Numbered from the stretch's first letter, positions 33,925-44,354 are shown. The stretch: DNA of 64,000 bases from Phyllobacterium brassicacearum (GCF_003010955.1 NZ_PGGO01000002.1:248001-312000), one strand, 5' to 3'. Translations and numbers: made by a program. The notes: generated by a model from the letters alone, not told the origin.

Positions 33925-35760
33925 TCAGAAGCGCCAGATCAACGGCACGATGAAAACAGAAACCACAAAAAACCAGATCAGCAGTGGCAAGCCAAGCTTC
34001 CAGTAATCGCTGAAGGCATAGCCGCCCGGGCCCATAACCATCAAATTCGTCGGCGTGGCAATCGGCGTCAGGAACGCCGCTGCCGCCGCCACCGCCGTGC
34101 TCATGAGCACCGGACGGGGCGAGATGCCCATCGCCGTGGCGGCCGCCACGCCGATCGGGATGACGATCAGTGCGGTTGCTGTGTTGCTGATGAGCTGCCC
34201 CATCACCGCTGTCAAAATGAACAAGCCCGCAAGCAGCGCTACAGGTCCGGCATCGCCGACGAGATCGACGAGATGTTCGGCCATCAGTTTTGCCGCCCCC
34301 GTTTCCACCATCGCAGTGGAAAGCGGCATCATGGCACCCACGAGGATCACCGTCGTCCAGCCGATGGCGCGATAGGCTTGCTCGACATTCATGATCCCTG
34401 ACAGGATGATCGCACCGGCAGCAAGCAGGCCGGACACCGCTGGCGGCACAATGCCAGTCGCCAGAAGCAAGACCATCGCAAGCAGAATAATGATGGCCTG
34501 GCGCGCGCCGGGCCCCATGGGAACGGCCTGACGACGTACCAGCTCCGGTGAATTGACCACCAGAACGTCTGGATCGTCGAGGTGAATATCAAGCGCTTTC
34601 CAGGTTCCCTGCAGCAGCATGGTGTCACCAGCCTGCAGCACGGTTCCGGCAGCGCCCCTGGCTGCATTGGCGGTGCCGGTTTCCAAACCTGGGCGCTGCA
34701 CCGCCAGAACGATCAGGTCGCCACTTTCGGTGACCATCCCCGGGAAAACCTTTTCCCCGATAAGGCCCGAGCGTGGCGGGATAACGACTTCTGCAAGCCC
34801 GGAGCTGCGATTGAAGAGCGTCTCCTCGCCCTGGCCGGCCGCCTTCTTATCGCGAAACGCAAGATGCATCTGCGCCGCGAATGCAGCGGCCGCGTCGCTA
34901 TCACCGCGTATCAGCAGATGGTCGCCCTCGGCCACGAGGGGCCTTCGGAGCGGCCCGGCCGTTTCGCCCTCCTGTATAGCGACCAGCTGTAGCCCCGGAT
35001 GCGCGGACAGATCGATCCCTGACGATGGCACGCCCACATAGGGTGAGGTTGTTCGCACCCGCAGCTGGTAGATTCCGCTTGCTAGCCCATATTGCTCCAC
35101 CAGCGTCTTGGCGTGGCGGCTGAAATCGGCCGGCATGGTGGCGCCGTTACGCTCGGGAAGTAGCTGCCTTCCGAACAGCACGATGATCGCCATGGTTCCG
35201 GCCAGAAGCGGCACTCCGACAAGCGCGAACTCGAAGAATCCAAAGCCGCCGACACCCGCGTCAAGTCCTGCTTCCGAAACCAGCACATTCACCGGCGTTC
35301 CTGTCAGCGCCAGCATTGAGCCGGCATGCGCGGCGAAAACCAGCGGCATGAGCAACTGTGACGAGTTGCGCTTGAGGCGGACGGCGATAACAACCACCAC
35401 AGGCAGGAGCGCTGCGACGGCGCCATTGACGCTGATCAGGGCGGTCAGCAGCGAAACCAGCCCCATTTTCAGAAGCAGCAAGCGCGTCCGGCTTTCTTCG
35501 CCAGCACCACGGATGAGCAACTGCCCGGCCCAGGCGGTGACCCCGGTTACCTCAAGCCCGGAGCTGACAACAAAGAGCGACGCGATGAAGATGACCGCCG
35601 GATCGCCGAAGCCGCCAAGCGCCTGGCCAAGCGTCAGCACGCCGCTCGCCCATAGTGCCAATGCGGTCAGCATGGCGACGACGACGACCGGCAGCTTGTT
35701 CGAGACGAACAGAACGACGGCGAAGGCGATGATGGTGGCTGTGTATGCTATTGGGCTCAA
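33925..35760 (-). CDS. SLC13/DASS-type permease with two TrkA-C (RCK_C) domains
   Basis: A 611-residue inner-membrane protein with two hydrophobic halves. The NTG-like substrate loops are visible as ALTGTPVNVLVSEA and LTPIATPTNLMVMGPGG. Between them lie two cytosolic RCK_C domains (SSGIDLSAHPGLQLVAIQEG and GLIGEKVFPGMVTESGDLIVLAV). Such proteins carry anions such as sulfate or dicarboxylates, coupled to sodium or protons. The start is TTG 35760 (GAGG nine bases upstream), since no ATG is near. It lies downstream of a peptidase and AbgT on the same strand. Confidence 0.85.
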   Translation of the reverse strand: MSPIAYTATIIAFAVVLFVSNKLPVVVVAMLTALALWASGVLTLGQALGGFGDPAVIFIASLFVVSSGLEVTGVTAWAGQLLIRGAGEESRTRLLLLKMGLVSLLTALISVNGAVAALLPVVVVIAVRLKRNSSQLLMPLVFAAHAGSMLALTGTPVNVLVSEAGLDAGVGGFGFFEFALVGVPLLAGTMAIIVLFGRQLLPERNGATMPADFSRHAKTLVEQYGLASGIYQLRVRTTSPYVGVPSSGIDLSAHPGLQLVAIQEGETAGPLRRPLVAEGDHLLIRGDSDAAAAFAAQMHLAFRDKKAAGQGEETLFNRSSGLAEVVIPPRSGLIGEKVFPGMVTESGDLIVLAVQRPGLETGTANAARGAAGTVLQAGDTMLLQGTWKALDIHLDDPDVLVVNSPELVRRQAVPMGPGARQAIIILLAMVLLLATGIVPPAVSGLLAAGAIILSGIMNVEQAYRAIGWTTVILVGAMMPLSTAMVETGAAKLMAEHLVDLVGDAGPVALLAGLFILTAVMGQLISNTATALIVIPIGVAAATAMGISPRPVLMSTAVAAAAAFLTPIATPTNLMVMGPGGYAFSDYWKLGLPLLIWFFVVSVFIVPLIWRF

Positions 35761-35901
35761 TCGCTCAGTTCCTCACTTGGCCCTGCTCGGGCTGTCCAAC
35801 CCCATCGAACACGTCAACCTTGCGGCGTGTCTGCCTACGGCGGGATGCCTCAAGGCAATCGCGCATCGATATGGGCCATCATTGACCGGCCCCGCGAACC
35901 A

Positions 35902-37104
35902 TTAGTCATCGAGCGTCGCCATTAGCACGCCGATACGGCAGCCTTTTTCAAACTCCGGAAGGTTCACATATTCCTTGATGGTATGGATCTCGGCCTGGCC
36001 AGAACCGATAGTGATGGTGGGAACACCGTGTTTGTCGAGCCAGTTGGCATCCAGTCCGCCATTGGAGAATACATAGCCCGGCTCAATGCCGAGTGTCTGC
36101 AACGCCCTGGTCGCACGCTTTACGATGGGAGTGTCCTTACCCAGTTCGAACGGTGGATAGGATGCCACGTGGCTGAATTTCATCCCGGCCGTGTCGCCCG
36201 CATCGTCTGTAACCTCGCTCTGCGCTTTCGTGAATGCATCTTTATAGCCGTTGGCGATCTTCGTCGCGAAGGCGGATTCGGGACTGCGCGCCTCGCCCTT
36301 GATAAAGGCAAAGTCGGTCACGACGTTGGTCGCGTCGCCGGCGGCTTTGTTGTCCTTACCGCCGAAGATGCCGACATTGCTTGTGCCCCGACCGTCTGAC
36401 TTGACGACCTTTCCGAACCAGCCAGCCCGCCGCGCTTCGGCAAGAGCTATCGCTGCGACCATCGTTGCCGATATGCCCTTTTCAGGTGCAACGCCGGCAT
36501 GGGAGGCACGGCCGGTGATCTCTGCTTCCCAATTCTCCTGGCCGACGGCGCCGATGATCAGGTCGGAAGCCATCTGGCCATCGACATTGATACACATGAC
36601 CGCACCGCCGAGATCGGCAGGGTTGAGCTCGCGTGCACCATGCAGCCCGCTTTCCTCGCGTACAGTAAACAACAGCGTGATTGGAGGATGCGGCAGCTTG
36701 TGCTTGATAAGTGTTTCGGCGACCACTACGAGAACGGCGACCCCGGTCCGGGCATCGCCGCCGAGCGCGGTAGTGCCGTCCGAGACGATGCGGTCGCCTT
36801 CGCGCCGTGGTTTTGCGCCAGCACAGAGCGGCACGGTGTCGAGATGAGTGGAAAAGAGAAGCCGCGAGCCCGGTCGTGTCCCGGGCAGGTCCACGATCAG
36901 GTTGCCTGTTTCGGTCGGTAGCGGAATACGTTTGTTGGCATCGTCGAAACGAATGGCCGCCTCCGGCACGCCGACCTTCTTCAGAGCGTCGCATACCGCA
37001 GCGGCAATGTTGGCTTCTTGTCCGGTTACGCCCTCGACCGAGAGAAACCGCATCAGGTGATCTTCCGCCGCCGTGACGTCGAGGGGAATAGGGTTGTTGC
37101 TCAT
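35902..37104 (-). CDS. M20-family metallopeptidase, peptidase T-like
   Basis: About 400 residues. The di-zinc site residues are visible: FSTHLDTVP (His, Asp), ALGGDARTGVAV (bridging Asp), TVREESGLHG (catalytic and ligand Glu), CINVDG (Asp) and EIHTIKEYVN (His). The arrangement is that of PepT-like aminotripeptidases. Two start codons, 37113 and 37104, are possible; the second is better spaced from GGATGG. Between an AbgT transporter and an SLC13 permease it probably hydrolyses an imported short peptide or acyl-glutamate. Confidence 0.87.
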   Translation of the reverse strand: MSNNPIPLDVTAAEDHLMRFLSVEGVTGQEANIAAAVCDALKKVGVPEAAIRFDDANKRIPLPTETGNLIVDLPGTRPGSRLLFSTHLDTVPLCAGAKPRREGDRIVSDGTTALGGDARTGVAVLVVVAETLIKHKLPHPPITLLFTVREESGLHGARELNPADLGGAVMCINVDGQMASDLIIGAVGQENWEAEITGRASHAGVAPEKGISATMVAAIALAEARRAGWFGKVVKSDGRGTSNVGIFGGKDNKAAGDATNVVTDFAFIKGEARSPESAFATKIANGYKDAFTKAQSEVTDDAGDTAGMKFSHVASYPPFELGKDTPIVKRATRALQTLGIEPGYVFSNGGLDANWLDKHGVPTITIGSGQAEIHTIKEYVNLPEFEKGCRIGVLMATLDD

Positions 37105-37156
37105 GACATCCATCCGATCATTTGAGTTTTAATCGCTGAGGTATCCGCAGTCTTCG

Positions 37157-38707
37157 CTACAGGCCCCACGGCAGCCCGAGGGCCTTCCAGACCGCAAAGA
37201 GAGCCGTCCACAGCACGAACATCAAAACGACATAGGGCAGCATCAGCGAGACTATGGTGCCGACGCCCGCGGACTTGTCGTATTTCTGGGCGAAGCCGAC
37301 GACGAGCGCAAAATAGGCGTTGAGCGGGGTAATCGCGTTCATCGGCGAGTCACCAACGCGATAGGCCGCAAGCACAGCTTCCGGCTCGACCCCGAGCTTC
37401 ATCAGCAGCGGCACGAAGACCGGAGCGAAGATCGCCCACTTTGCAATGGCGCCGGTTAGCAACAGGTCGATGATCGCCACCACCACGATAAAGCCGATAA
37501 GCAGTGGCAGGGCACCAATATTTGCCGCCTGTAGCGCGCCCGAAAGGCTGAGTGCCATAACCGTGCCTATGTTGGTATAAGTAAAGTAGGCGACGAACTG
37601 GCTCAGGACGAAGAACAGGAAGATCGTCCCGCCCATATTCCTGATGGACTTCTCTATCGCGCCGATCACCTCCGACAGTGTCCGCAAAGTGCCGGCGCCA
37701 ATGCCGTAAGTCCACCCTGTCACCAGAAAGATGAGCATGATGAGCGCGATCAGCCCGTTCATGAATGGGGAGTTGCCGATCAGTTCGCCGGTTGCAGGAT
37801 TGCGAAGCGGCGCGCCACTCGGGAGAGTCAACAGCAGGAATACCACCAGAAGACCGATAAGCCCGTAGAGCGCAAACCTCAAACCGCGTGATTCCCGCTC
37901 GGACAGGGTCGCCCCTTGATCTGTAACGCCTCCGTCAGCCGACGCCTCCGGCTTGTATTCCCCCAGTCGCGGCGAGATCATGCGGTCGGTGATGAATGCG
38001 ATAACGATGGTGAGGAAGATCACTGACGCGATGGAGAACCAGACATTTGATGCCAGCCCGATCGATCGCTCGGGATCGACCAGCCGTGCCGCGTCGTTGG
38101 TGAATTCCACGAGGACTGCATCGAGAGGTTTGATGAGCATGTTGACGGTGAAAGCGCCGGCCACTGCCGCAAAACCGAGTGCCAGACCAGCCAGCGGATG
38201 CCTCCCGACTGCCAGATAGGCGACCCCTGCGAGCGGTATGAGGACCAGATAACCCGCATCTGCCGCAATACTTGCAAGGATGCCCACGAATGCCAGTATG
38301 TAGGTCAGCGCCCAGCGCGGCGAAACGATTACGAGCTTGCGTATCAGTGCCGTGACCAGACCGGATTCCTCAGCTACCCCTGCACCGATCATAGCGGCGA
38401 TCATAAGCCCCACTGCTGTGAAACTCATGAAGTTGGGAATGAGCGAGGAGTAGAGAAAGCGGATGCCCTCAACGTTCAGGAGGCTGCGTATCGCCGTCGA
38501 AGCGGTTTCGATTTCGTGCGTGTCCGGGTTGATGCGCTCGTAGCTGACCGCCGCCCCGAAAGCACCCAGCACCGCCGACAGAACAATAACGATGCCGATC
38601 AGGATCAGGAAGATGATCACTGGATGTGGAACCATGTTTCCCACTTTCTCGACGCCATCCAGCAATCTTTGCATCACGGTCTTTGGCGCAGTATTTGCAG
38701 TGGTCAT
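37157..38707 (-). CDS. AbgT-family transporter (p-aminobenzoyl-glutamate type)
   Basis: A 516-residue inner-membrane protein with about 11-13 helices. MQRLLDGVEKVGNMVPHPVIIFLI, SLIPNFMSFTAVGLMIAAMIG and AAYRVGDSPMNAITPLNAYFAL are AbgT hallmarks. Family members import p-aminobenzoyl-glutamate or export sulfa drugs. A peptidase gene follows 53 bases downstream, which supports uptake of a peptide-like substrate. A GGGAGA box precedes ATG 38707. Confidence 0.93.
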   Translation of the reverse strand: MTTANTAPKTVMQRLLDGVEKVGNMVPHPVIIFLILIGIVIVLSAVLGAFGAAVSYERINPDTHEIETASTAIRSLLNVEGIRFLYSSLIPNFMSFTAVGLMIAAMIGAGVAEESGLVTALIRKLVIVSPRWALTYILAFVGILASIAADAGYLVLIPLAGVAYLAVGRHPLAGLALGFAAVAGAFTVNMLIKPLDAVLVEFTNDAARLVDPERSIGLASNVWFSIASVIFLTIVIAFITDRMISPRLGEYKPEASADGGVTDQGATLSERESRGLRFALYGLIGLLVVFLLLTLPSGAPLRNPATGELIGNSPFMNGLIALIMLIFLVTGWTYGIGAGTLRTLSEVIGAIEKSIRNMGGTIFLFFVLSQFVAYFTYTNIGTVMALSLSGALQAANIGALPLLIGFIVVVAIIDLLLTGAIAKWAIFAPVFVPLLMKLGVEPEAVLAAYRVGDSPMNAITPLNAYFALVVGFAQKYDKSAGVGTIVSLMLPYVVLMFVLWTALFAVWKALGLPWGL

Positions 38708-39239
38708 TTCATGTCTCCCGTTAAGCCAACCGATTGCGGCCCAATTGGTCGCAGGTCATTAAGGTGCTGGTGGCGCGTTTTCCGGGCTTGCTCAATTTGT
38801 GTTCGCCAAAACGACAAGCCGTGGTCAACGCTACCGTCCCGGGGCATTCCGCCAGAGGATCGCATAAATCGTTGGTAAGCCGCCAATGATCGCATCAGGT
38901 ATCGATGCGGGCTCCCTCCTTCAGTTGTCGCGCTTGAAAGCAATATGCTGAACAATGAAAACAGTAGCACCGCCTTCATCCCCTACGTGAAGGTCACCAG
39001 TTTCGGCGCCGACGACAAACGCCGAAAGCGCTACGGGGTTTGAATATAGTGTTGCTCCAATTATCTGTGATAGGCATGGAATCCCAAAACCAAGCTTTCA
39101 GTTCAAATTTCCCGGCTCTAATACCGTGATCCGGATCGAGGCATTCTCGCCCATTTCAGAGCCCTCGAGCCACCGTTTATCGCTTCACCAGCGCGTCAAA
39201 ATCATCAATACCGGGGAATTCATCTCTCGCAGTGCATGA
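38708..39239. other. Stretch without supported gene
   Basis: About 530 bases upstream of AbgT. A minus-strand frame at 38704-38979 ends on the AbgT start, but its composition is not protein-like and it has no family match. The promoter of the AbgT operon should lie here; I could not fix it. Confidence 0.4.
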
Positions 39240-39745
39240 ACGCCGCCACGCCAGGCGCAGCTGTGAAGCCCGGCCGAAGCAACGGGCAGTCTGCCCGCTT
39301 CGTCGCCTGCCTGCTGTCGGCGATCGTCTTGACCAATGCCATTCCGCGATCATGCCGTTCTGGCCGACGCGTACACGCGCGCTGGCGCTTGTCTCCGACC
39401 TTTCGCTGAGCATCTTTCTTGCAATGTCGCTGATGAGCATGCGGCTCTGGACGCTCGGAGGGCTTGGACCATCGCTGCTTCTGATCCTGGCAATCCAGAC
39501 CGTCGCTGCAATCGCCTACATCATCTTCGTTGTATTCCCGCTGATGGCTGCAACTACGACGCCGCGGTGATTGCCGGGGGCTTCAGCGGCATAAGCCTTG
39601 GGCGACGCCGACAGCCATTGCCAACATGACTGCCATTGCCAAACTCCACGGCGCGGCACCGATGGCCTTCATTATCCTGCCATTGGTTTCGGCATTATTC
39701 ATCGACATCGCGAATGCTTTCGCGATCGGCTTTCTCGTCAATTGA
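39240..39745 (+). pseudogene. Sodium/glutamate symporter (GltS) remnant, C-terminal half, frameshifted
   Basis: Three frames together give the end of GltS: VACLLSAIVLTNAIPR, then ALALVSDLSLSIFLAMSLMS and LLILAIQTVAAIAYIIFVVF, then DAAVIAGGFSGISLG, then AIANMTAIAKLHGAAPMAFI to a stop at 39745. The frame breaks near 39345, 39550 and 39605, and the N-terminal half is absent. The gene is dead. Confidence 0.82.
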
Positions 39746-39765
39746 GCGGGCTGGCCAAGACCCGT

Positions 39766-40080
39766 TTAGCGCGTGCGGCTGATGCGGCGCATGTCAACAA
39801 TGCGCCCATCCCTTTGCCTGAGCGCGATCTCGAACCGGTTGCTGCCGCGCCACGCGCGATAGACGAAGAAGCGGCTACGGCAATCGATGCGCCTGATATC
39901 CCTGAAGCCGCGATTGCGAAGCCGTCTTTCGCCTTCGCGGCACGAGATTCCCCTGCCGCTGCTGACACTCGAGCCAATGTTGATGGTGACGGTGGCGGCG
40001 CTCGCATCGGTGGGCAGCGCTACGGGCGTGAGTAAAAGGCCAAAAGCAACACCAAGTGAGATCCACACAGTTTTGCGCAA
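39766..40080 (-). CDS. Small exported protein of unknown function
   Basis: About 104 residues. A signal peptide (RKTVWISLGVAFGLLLTPVALPTDASAAT) precedes a basic domain with ISCREGERRLRNRGFRDIRRIDC and FEIALRQRDGRIVDMRRI. Similar small periplasmic proteins occur in rhizobia. I take TTG 40080 as start because GGAGG lies five bases upstream; an ATG at 40110 lacks a box. Two cysteines may form a disulfide. Confidence 0.65.
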   Translation of the reverse strand: MRKTVWISLGVAFGLLLTPVALPTDASAATVTINIGSSVSSGRGISCREGERRLRNRGFRDIRRIDCRSRFFVYRAWRGSNRFEIALRQRDGRIVDMRRISRTR

Positions 40081-40296
40081 GGTAACCTCCAGGATGAAAC
40101 AGCATTTCAATGCAGTTGGTAGTGCTTGGGTCGGCCAATCGGAAAGTCACATCAGACTAGATGAAAAGCAAAGCAATTGCCAAAGGATCAAAGTGATGAA
40201 CTGTTGGATAGTTAATAACAGCGTGACACCGACCGGAATTGACATCAATATTCGATGGGGTAGCGAGTCGATACCGTCGGTTAAGGGGAACCCGGT

Positions 40297-41973
40297 ATGA
40301 AAGCTTATATTTCAGTCTTGGCAAAGTCGTTCTCCACCGCTGGTCTGCTTGTCGGCATCCTCTTCTTTGCCGCATCTCTTACGCCGAGCCTCATGCCGCG
40401 CTCCTTCCTGGTTCAGGGCGCGCTCTCCGGCTTTTGCGCGGCACTCGGCTATGGCGTGGGCGTGGCGGCCGTCTGGCTCTGGCGCTATCTGGAAATTCCG
40501 GTTCCACGCGCGCGGGCTCAAAAGGCCGCCAAATGGATTGCTGTCATTTTTTGCATCGGAACAGCTGGCATCTTCCTGTGGAAGGCGGCCGAATGGCAAA
40601 ACACAGTGCGGAGCCTCATGGGGCTTGGGCCGGTCGAAAGCGTTGAACCAATTGAGCTTGCGGCGATCGCGCTCGGTATTTTTCTGGTGGTCATCGTCCT
40701 CGCGCGCCTCTTCAGGCAGACGTTTCGGCTTTTCTCGCGCTGGCTGAACCGTGTCGTGCCGCGGCGCGTGTCCAGGGTCGTTGGTGGCGTTCTGGCGGTA
40801 GCCCTCTTCTGGTCGGTGGCACAGGGTGTCTTGTTCAAGGTCGTCTTGCGCATGGTCGACACATCCTTTCGCGAGCTCGATGCCAGGATCGACGACGGCT
40901 CAACGCGCCCGGCGGATCCTGCGAAACCTGGCGGCCCGGGATCGATCCTCGACTGGCAGGATTTGGGACGGCAGGGTCGCGCGTTTGTCGCTTCCGGACC
41001 TACCGGTGCGCAGATCGGCAATTTTTTCAACGCAAAGGCGCCTGATCCCATTCGGGTCTATGTCGGCCTGAATTCCGCGGAAACCGTCGATGAACGAGCG
41101 CGGCTGGCGCTTGAGGAATTGAAGCGCGACGGCGGGTTCGAGAGATCGGCGTTGATTGTCATCGTTCCGACGGGAACAGGATGGGTCGATCCTGAGGGCA
41201 TCGATACCGTCGAGTATCTTCATCATGGCGACATCGCCAGCGTCGCGATGCAATATTCCTATCTCAGCAGTTGGTTATCCTTGCTTGTGGAACCAGGCTA
41301 CGGCGCAGAGGCAGGCCAGGCGCTCTTTCGCGAAGTATACCGTTACTGGGTTACCCTTCCGCGTGACAGCCGCCCAAGGTTGTATTTGTATGGATTGAGC
41401 CTCGGCGCGATGAATTCCGAACTTTCTACCCATCTCTACGATATCATCGGCGATCCCTTTCAAGGAGCCCTGTGGAGTGGCCCTCCCTTTCAAAGCCGCA
41501 TTTGGAACCACGTCACCTCCGACCGAAATCCCGGCTCACCGGCATGGCTGCCGCGCTTCCGCGACGGTTCGATCATAAGGTTTACCAACCAGAACAGCGC
41601 CCTCGATATTCCAGGTGCCGTCTGGGGACCCATTCGCATCGTTTATCTCCAATATGCCAGTGATCCCGTGACGTTCTTCGATTTCCCCGCGTTGTATCGG
41701 GAGCCGGAATGGATGAAGAACCCGCGCGGTCCAGATGTCTCGCCGAGTCTGCACTGGATTCCGGGTGTAACAATGCTGCAGCTCTTGTTCGACATGGCAA
41801 TCGCCACGACCTCGCCAATGGGGTATGGCCATGTCTACGCCCCGGAGCATTATATCGACGGCTGGGTTGCCGTTACCGTTCCGCAAGACATTCAGCCTGA
41901 AGATATTTCTCGCCTAAAGGCGTTTTTCGTCGAACAGTCGCGGAGCGCCGACAATCCACCTCCAGGCGATTGA
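40297..41973 (+). CDS. Membrane-anchored alpha/beta-hydrolase family protein (Abhydrolase_9 type)
   Basis: A 558-residue protein. The N-terminal 170 or so residues have four or five hydrophobic helices (AGLLVGILFFAASLTPSLMP at the front). The C-terminal half is an alpha/beta-hydrolase with the nucleophile elbow YLYGLSLGAMNSE. The two-part layout matches the Abhydrolase_9_N plus Abhydrolase_9 family, whose substrate is unknown. The start has AAGGGG nine bases upstream. It heads a run of membrane-protein genes. Confidence 0.85.
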   Translation: MKAYISVLAKSFSTAGLLVGILFFAASLTPSLMPRSFLVQGALSGFCAALGYGVGVAAVWLWRYLEIPVPRARAQKAAKWIAVIFCIGTAGIFLWKAAEWQNTVRSLMGLGPVESVEPIELAAIALGIFLVVIVLARLFRQTFRLFSRWLNRVVPRRVSRVVGGVLAVALFWSVAQGVLFKVVLRMVDTSFRELDARIDDGSTRPADPAKPGGPGSILDWQDLGRQGRAFVASGPTGAQIGNFFNAKAPDPIRVYVGLNSAETVDERARLALEELKRDGGFERSALIVIVPTGTGWVDPEGIDTVEYLHHGDIASVAMQYSYLSSWLSLLVEPGYGAEAGQALFREVYRYWVTLPRDSRPRLYLYGLSLGAMNSELSTHLYDIIGDPFQGALWSGPPFQSRIWNHVTSDRNPGSPAWLPRFRDGSIIRFTNQNSALDIPGAVWGPIRIVYLQYASDPVTFFDFPALYREPEWMKNPRGPDVSPSLHWIPGVTMLQLLFDMAIATTSPMGYGHVYAPEHYIDGWVAVTVPQDIQPEDISRLKAFFVEQSRSADNPPPGD

Positions 41974-42124
41974 TCGCTTGGCTAAGGTGCAACCGGCCTT
42001 CGGTGGAAAAAGAAACACAATGCATAGCTCTGGGATTCATGGCTAATCTCTTCGACGTGCTGGGCACGATATAGTTTTTTACAGCGCGTCCCAGCGTTAG
42101 TCACCGTAAAGAACTGGAGGCAAC

Positions 42125-42616
42125 ATGTCTGATCTGATTGCGATTGTTTATCCCACCGAACCCAAAGCCGAGGAGGTGCGCAATCGCCTCATCGAACTAC
42201 AGAAAGAATATTTGATCACCCTCGGCGATGCCGTCATCGCCACCAAGACGGACGCCGGCAAAATCAAGCTCAACCAGATGGTGAGCACGACAGCCGCTGG
42301 CGCGGTATCCGGCAGCTTCTGGGGCTTGCTGATTGGCGTCCTCTTTCTCAATCCGCTGATCGGCGCAGCGGTGGGTGCCGCGTCGGGTGCCCTCGGCGGG
42401 GCATTGACGGATGTTGGCATCAACGACAATTTCATGAAGGACCTCGCGGCCAATATTCAGCCTGGAAACGCCGCACTGTTCGTGCTCGTGCAGTCGATGA
42501 CAGCCGACAAGGTCCTGAAGGATATCTCGGGTTACGGCGGCGTCGTTCTCAAGACTTCGTTGGACGAAACCAAGGAGCAGGTTCTGCGTGACGCTCTGCA
42601 AAAGGCCACATCGTGA
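42125..42616 (+). CDS. DUF1269 family membrane protein
   Basis: A 163-residue protein. SDLIAIVYPTEPKAEEVRNRL and DAVIATKTDAGKIKLNQM begin the family pattern. A glycine-rich hydrophobic hairpin (FWGLLIGVLFLNPLIGAAVGAASGALGGALTD is its core, about residues 60-92) and NAALFVLVQSMTADKVL follow. Members are thought to be stress-related membrane proteins without known activity. GGAGG precedes the start. Confidence 0.88.
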   Translation: MSDLIAIVYPTEPKAEEVRNRLIELQKEYLITLGDAVIATKTDAGKIKLNQMVSTTAAGAVSGSFWGLLIGVLFLNPLIGAAVGAASGALGGALTDVGINDNFMKDLAANIQPGNAALFVLVQSMTADKVLKDISGYGGVVLKTSLDETKEQVLRDALQKATS

Positions 42617-42652
42617 CCCGTTGAGGCAGTAGAGCACAGGAGACCTCTGCAT

Positions 42653-42973
42653 GTGTTCACAGCAGGATCAATCATCCCGATAATCATCGAGATGGTTTGC
42701 GGAGCCGCTGGGGGAATGGCCGTGGCCCACTGGGCCAGAGGTCTTCGCCTTGTGCTCCCGCGCAGCGCTCTGACCGGGATCATAGGAGGACTCGCGTTGA
42801 CCTGGCTGGCAGGACGTACACCGGGTGTGAGCCGTTTTGTCGGGCATGTGGAGCGTGCGGCCGACGCTACGGTTCAGGCCGTCGGCGGCTACACACCGGA
42901 AATTCTCGTGGGAATTGGCATTGCCGGTCTCCTCGGTGGTGTGCTTCTCATGGTAATCGCTGGACTTGTGTGA
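42653..42973 (+). CDS. Small membrane protein of unknown function
   Basis: 106 residues from GTG 42653 (GGAGA upstream; the ATG two bases before is in another frame). Hydrophobic segments are IIPIIIEMVCGAAGGMAVAH, ALTGIIGGLALTWLAG and ILVGIGIAGLLGGVLLMVIA. It resembles small glycine-rich inner-membrane proteins found beside DUF1269 genes. No function is known. Confidence 0.68.
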   Translation: MFTAGSIIPIIIEMVCGAAGGMAVAHWARGLRLVLPRSALTGIIGGLALTWLAGRTPGVSRFVGHVERAADATVQAVGGYTPEILVGIGIAGLLGGVLLMVIAGLV

Positions 42974-43049
42974 ACAAGCGCCTCGGGGAGCTAGCGCGAC
43001 AGAATTGGGGGCATCGGGTTGGGTTCGGGTAAGGGGCGCTAAGCACGAT

Positions 43050-44093
43050 ATGGCTCAAGATGCAAAACCGATGATCGGCTACCTTGCAACCGGTATCCTC
43101 GTTCTCGCGCTGCTCCGCTTCGGACAGGCAATCTTCGTCCCGCTCGTCTTTTCCCTGTTCGTCATCGCACTCGTAGGGCCGCTCCAGATCAAGTTGCAGC
43201 GCTGGATGCCCCAACTCCTTGCCCTCCTCGTGACGCTCTCCTTGACAATCTTCATCATCGTCGCCGTCGGATCCTCGGTGACCTGGGGCTTGCGAAAGCT
43301 TGGCCAATGGCTGTTCGTCAATGCCCGCAGATTCCAGGATGTCTATGTCCACTGGTCCGAATGGCTGGAAGAACACGGGATCGGCATCGCAGGTCCGCTC
43401 GCCGACCGTTTCGACGTGACATGGCTCGTCGGTTTTACGCAGGGATTGGCCGGTCGCCTCAACAGTTTCGTCGGATTTGCGTTGCTAGTCTTTGTTTTCG
43501 TGATGCTCGGCCTCCTGGAAATTGAGGATTTCGGCAAGCGTCTTCGCTCCCCCGCCCTTCAACCGCAGGGCATGAAAATGCTCCATGCCAATCGTGAAGT
43601 ATCAAAGAAACTACGCCGGTTCATGCTTGTGCGCACGTTTGCCAGCATCCTGACCGGGTTGATCGTCTGGGCATTTGCCTATTTCGCCGGCCTCGAACTG
43701 GCGGCTGCCTGGGGCGCAATTGCCTTCACCCTTAATTACATCCCATTTCTCGGACCATTCGTAGCGACCGTCCTGCCGACTCTTTTTGCCATCGGCCAGT
43801 TTGATACCTGGCAGATGGCCGTGGCAGTCTTTGTCGGACTGAACCTGATCCAGTTTCTGATCGGGAGCTATCTTGAACCCCTTTTGATCGGCACATCCCT
43901 GGCGATTTCGCCTTTCGCAGTCATTTTTGCGGTGTTCTTCTGGAGCTTTATGTGGGGTGTGCCGGGCGCGTTCATTGGCGTCCCCATTCTCATCGCTTTC
44001 ATTATCTACTGCGAAGAATCGTCAGGAGCGAAATGGATTGCCGTGTTGCTGTCAGCAAGGTCTTTTGACAATTCCGACAAAGCTTCGATCTAA
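43050..44093 (+). CDS. AI-2E family (PerM-like) transporter
   Basis: About 347 residues from ATG 43050. Eight hydrophobic helices, with GLAGRLNSFVGFALLVFVFVML and IAFTLNYIPFLGPFVATVLPT, the latter a diagnostic AI-2E/PerM segment. The family exports varied small molecules or ions. The frame is open upstream to 42966, overlapping the previous gene, but those residues are not membrane-like and are not part of the family. Confidence 0.86.
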   Translation: MAQDAKPMIGYLATGILVLALLRFGQAIFVPLVFSLFVIALVGPLQIKLQRWMPQLLALLVTLSLTIFIIVAVGSSVTWGLRKLGQWLFVNARRFQDVYVHWSEWLEEHGIGIAGPLADRFDVTWLVGFTQGLAGRLNSFVGFALLVFVFVMLGLLEIEDFGKRLRSPALQPQGMKMLHANREVSKKLRRFMLVRTFASILTGLIVWAFAYFAGLELAAAWGAIAFTLNYIPFLGPFVATVLPTLFAIGQFDTWQMAVAVFVGLNLIQFLIGSYLEPLLIGTSLAISPFAVIFAVFFWSFMWGVPGAFIGVPILIAFIIYCEESSGAKWIAVLLSARSFDNSDKASI

Positions 44094-44354
44094 TATCCAG
44101 CGCTTGCAAGTAGAGGACCGCAGGTTATGCAACTCGTTTCGTAACAGTTACGTACTGAACAGACTGTGGGGGTTGTGTCATACTTTTCAAGACGAGCATT
44201 TGTAACTGCGTGATTTCTAACTCCGGTGGCTTTTTGGAGCAGCAATGCCTTGTACTTCCCCAACAAAAATGGATCGAAGTAATACCACATGCAACTCAGA
44301 CAACGTGGCAACGTCGCCTGTCTGCACGCCGTTCCGGGCACGTAGGGTGAAATC

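Noticed and set aside
38704-38979. 91-codon frame ending on the AbgT start codon
   Set aside because: The overlap with AbgT looked like coupling, but the sequence is not protein-like, and the GGGAGA box at its end serves AbgT.
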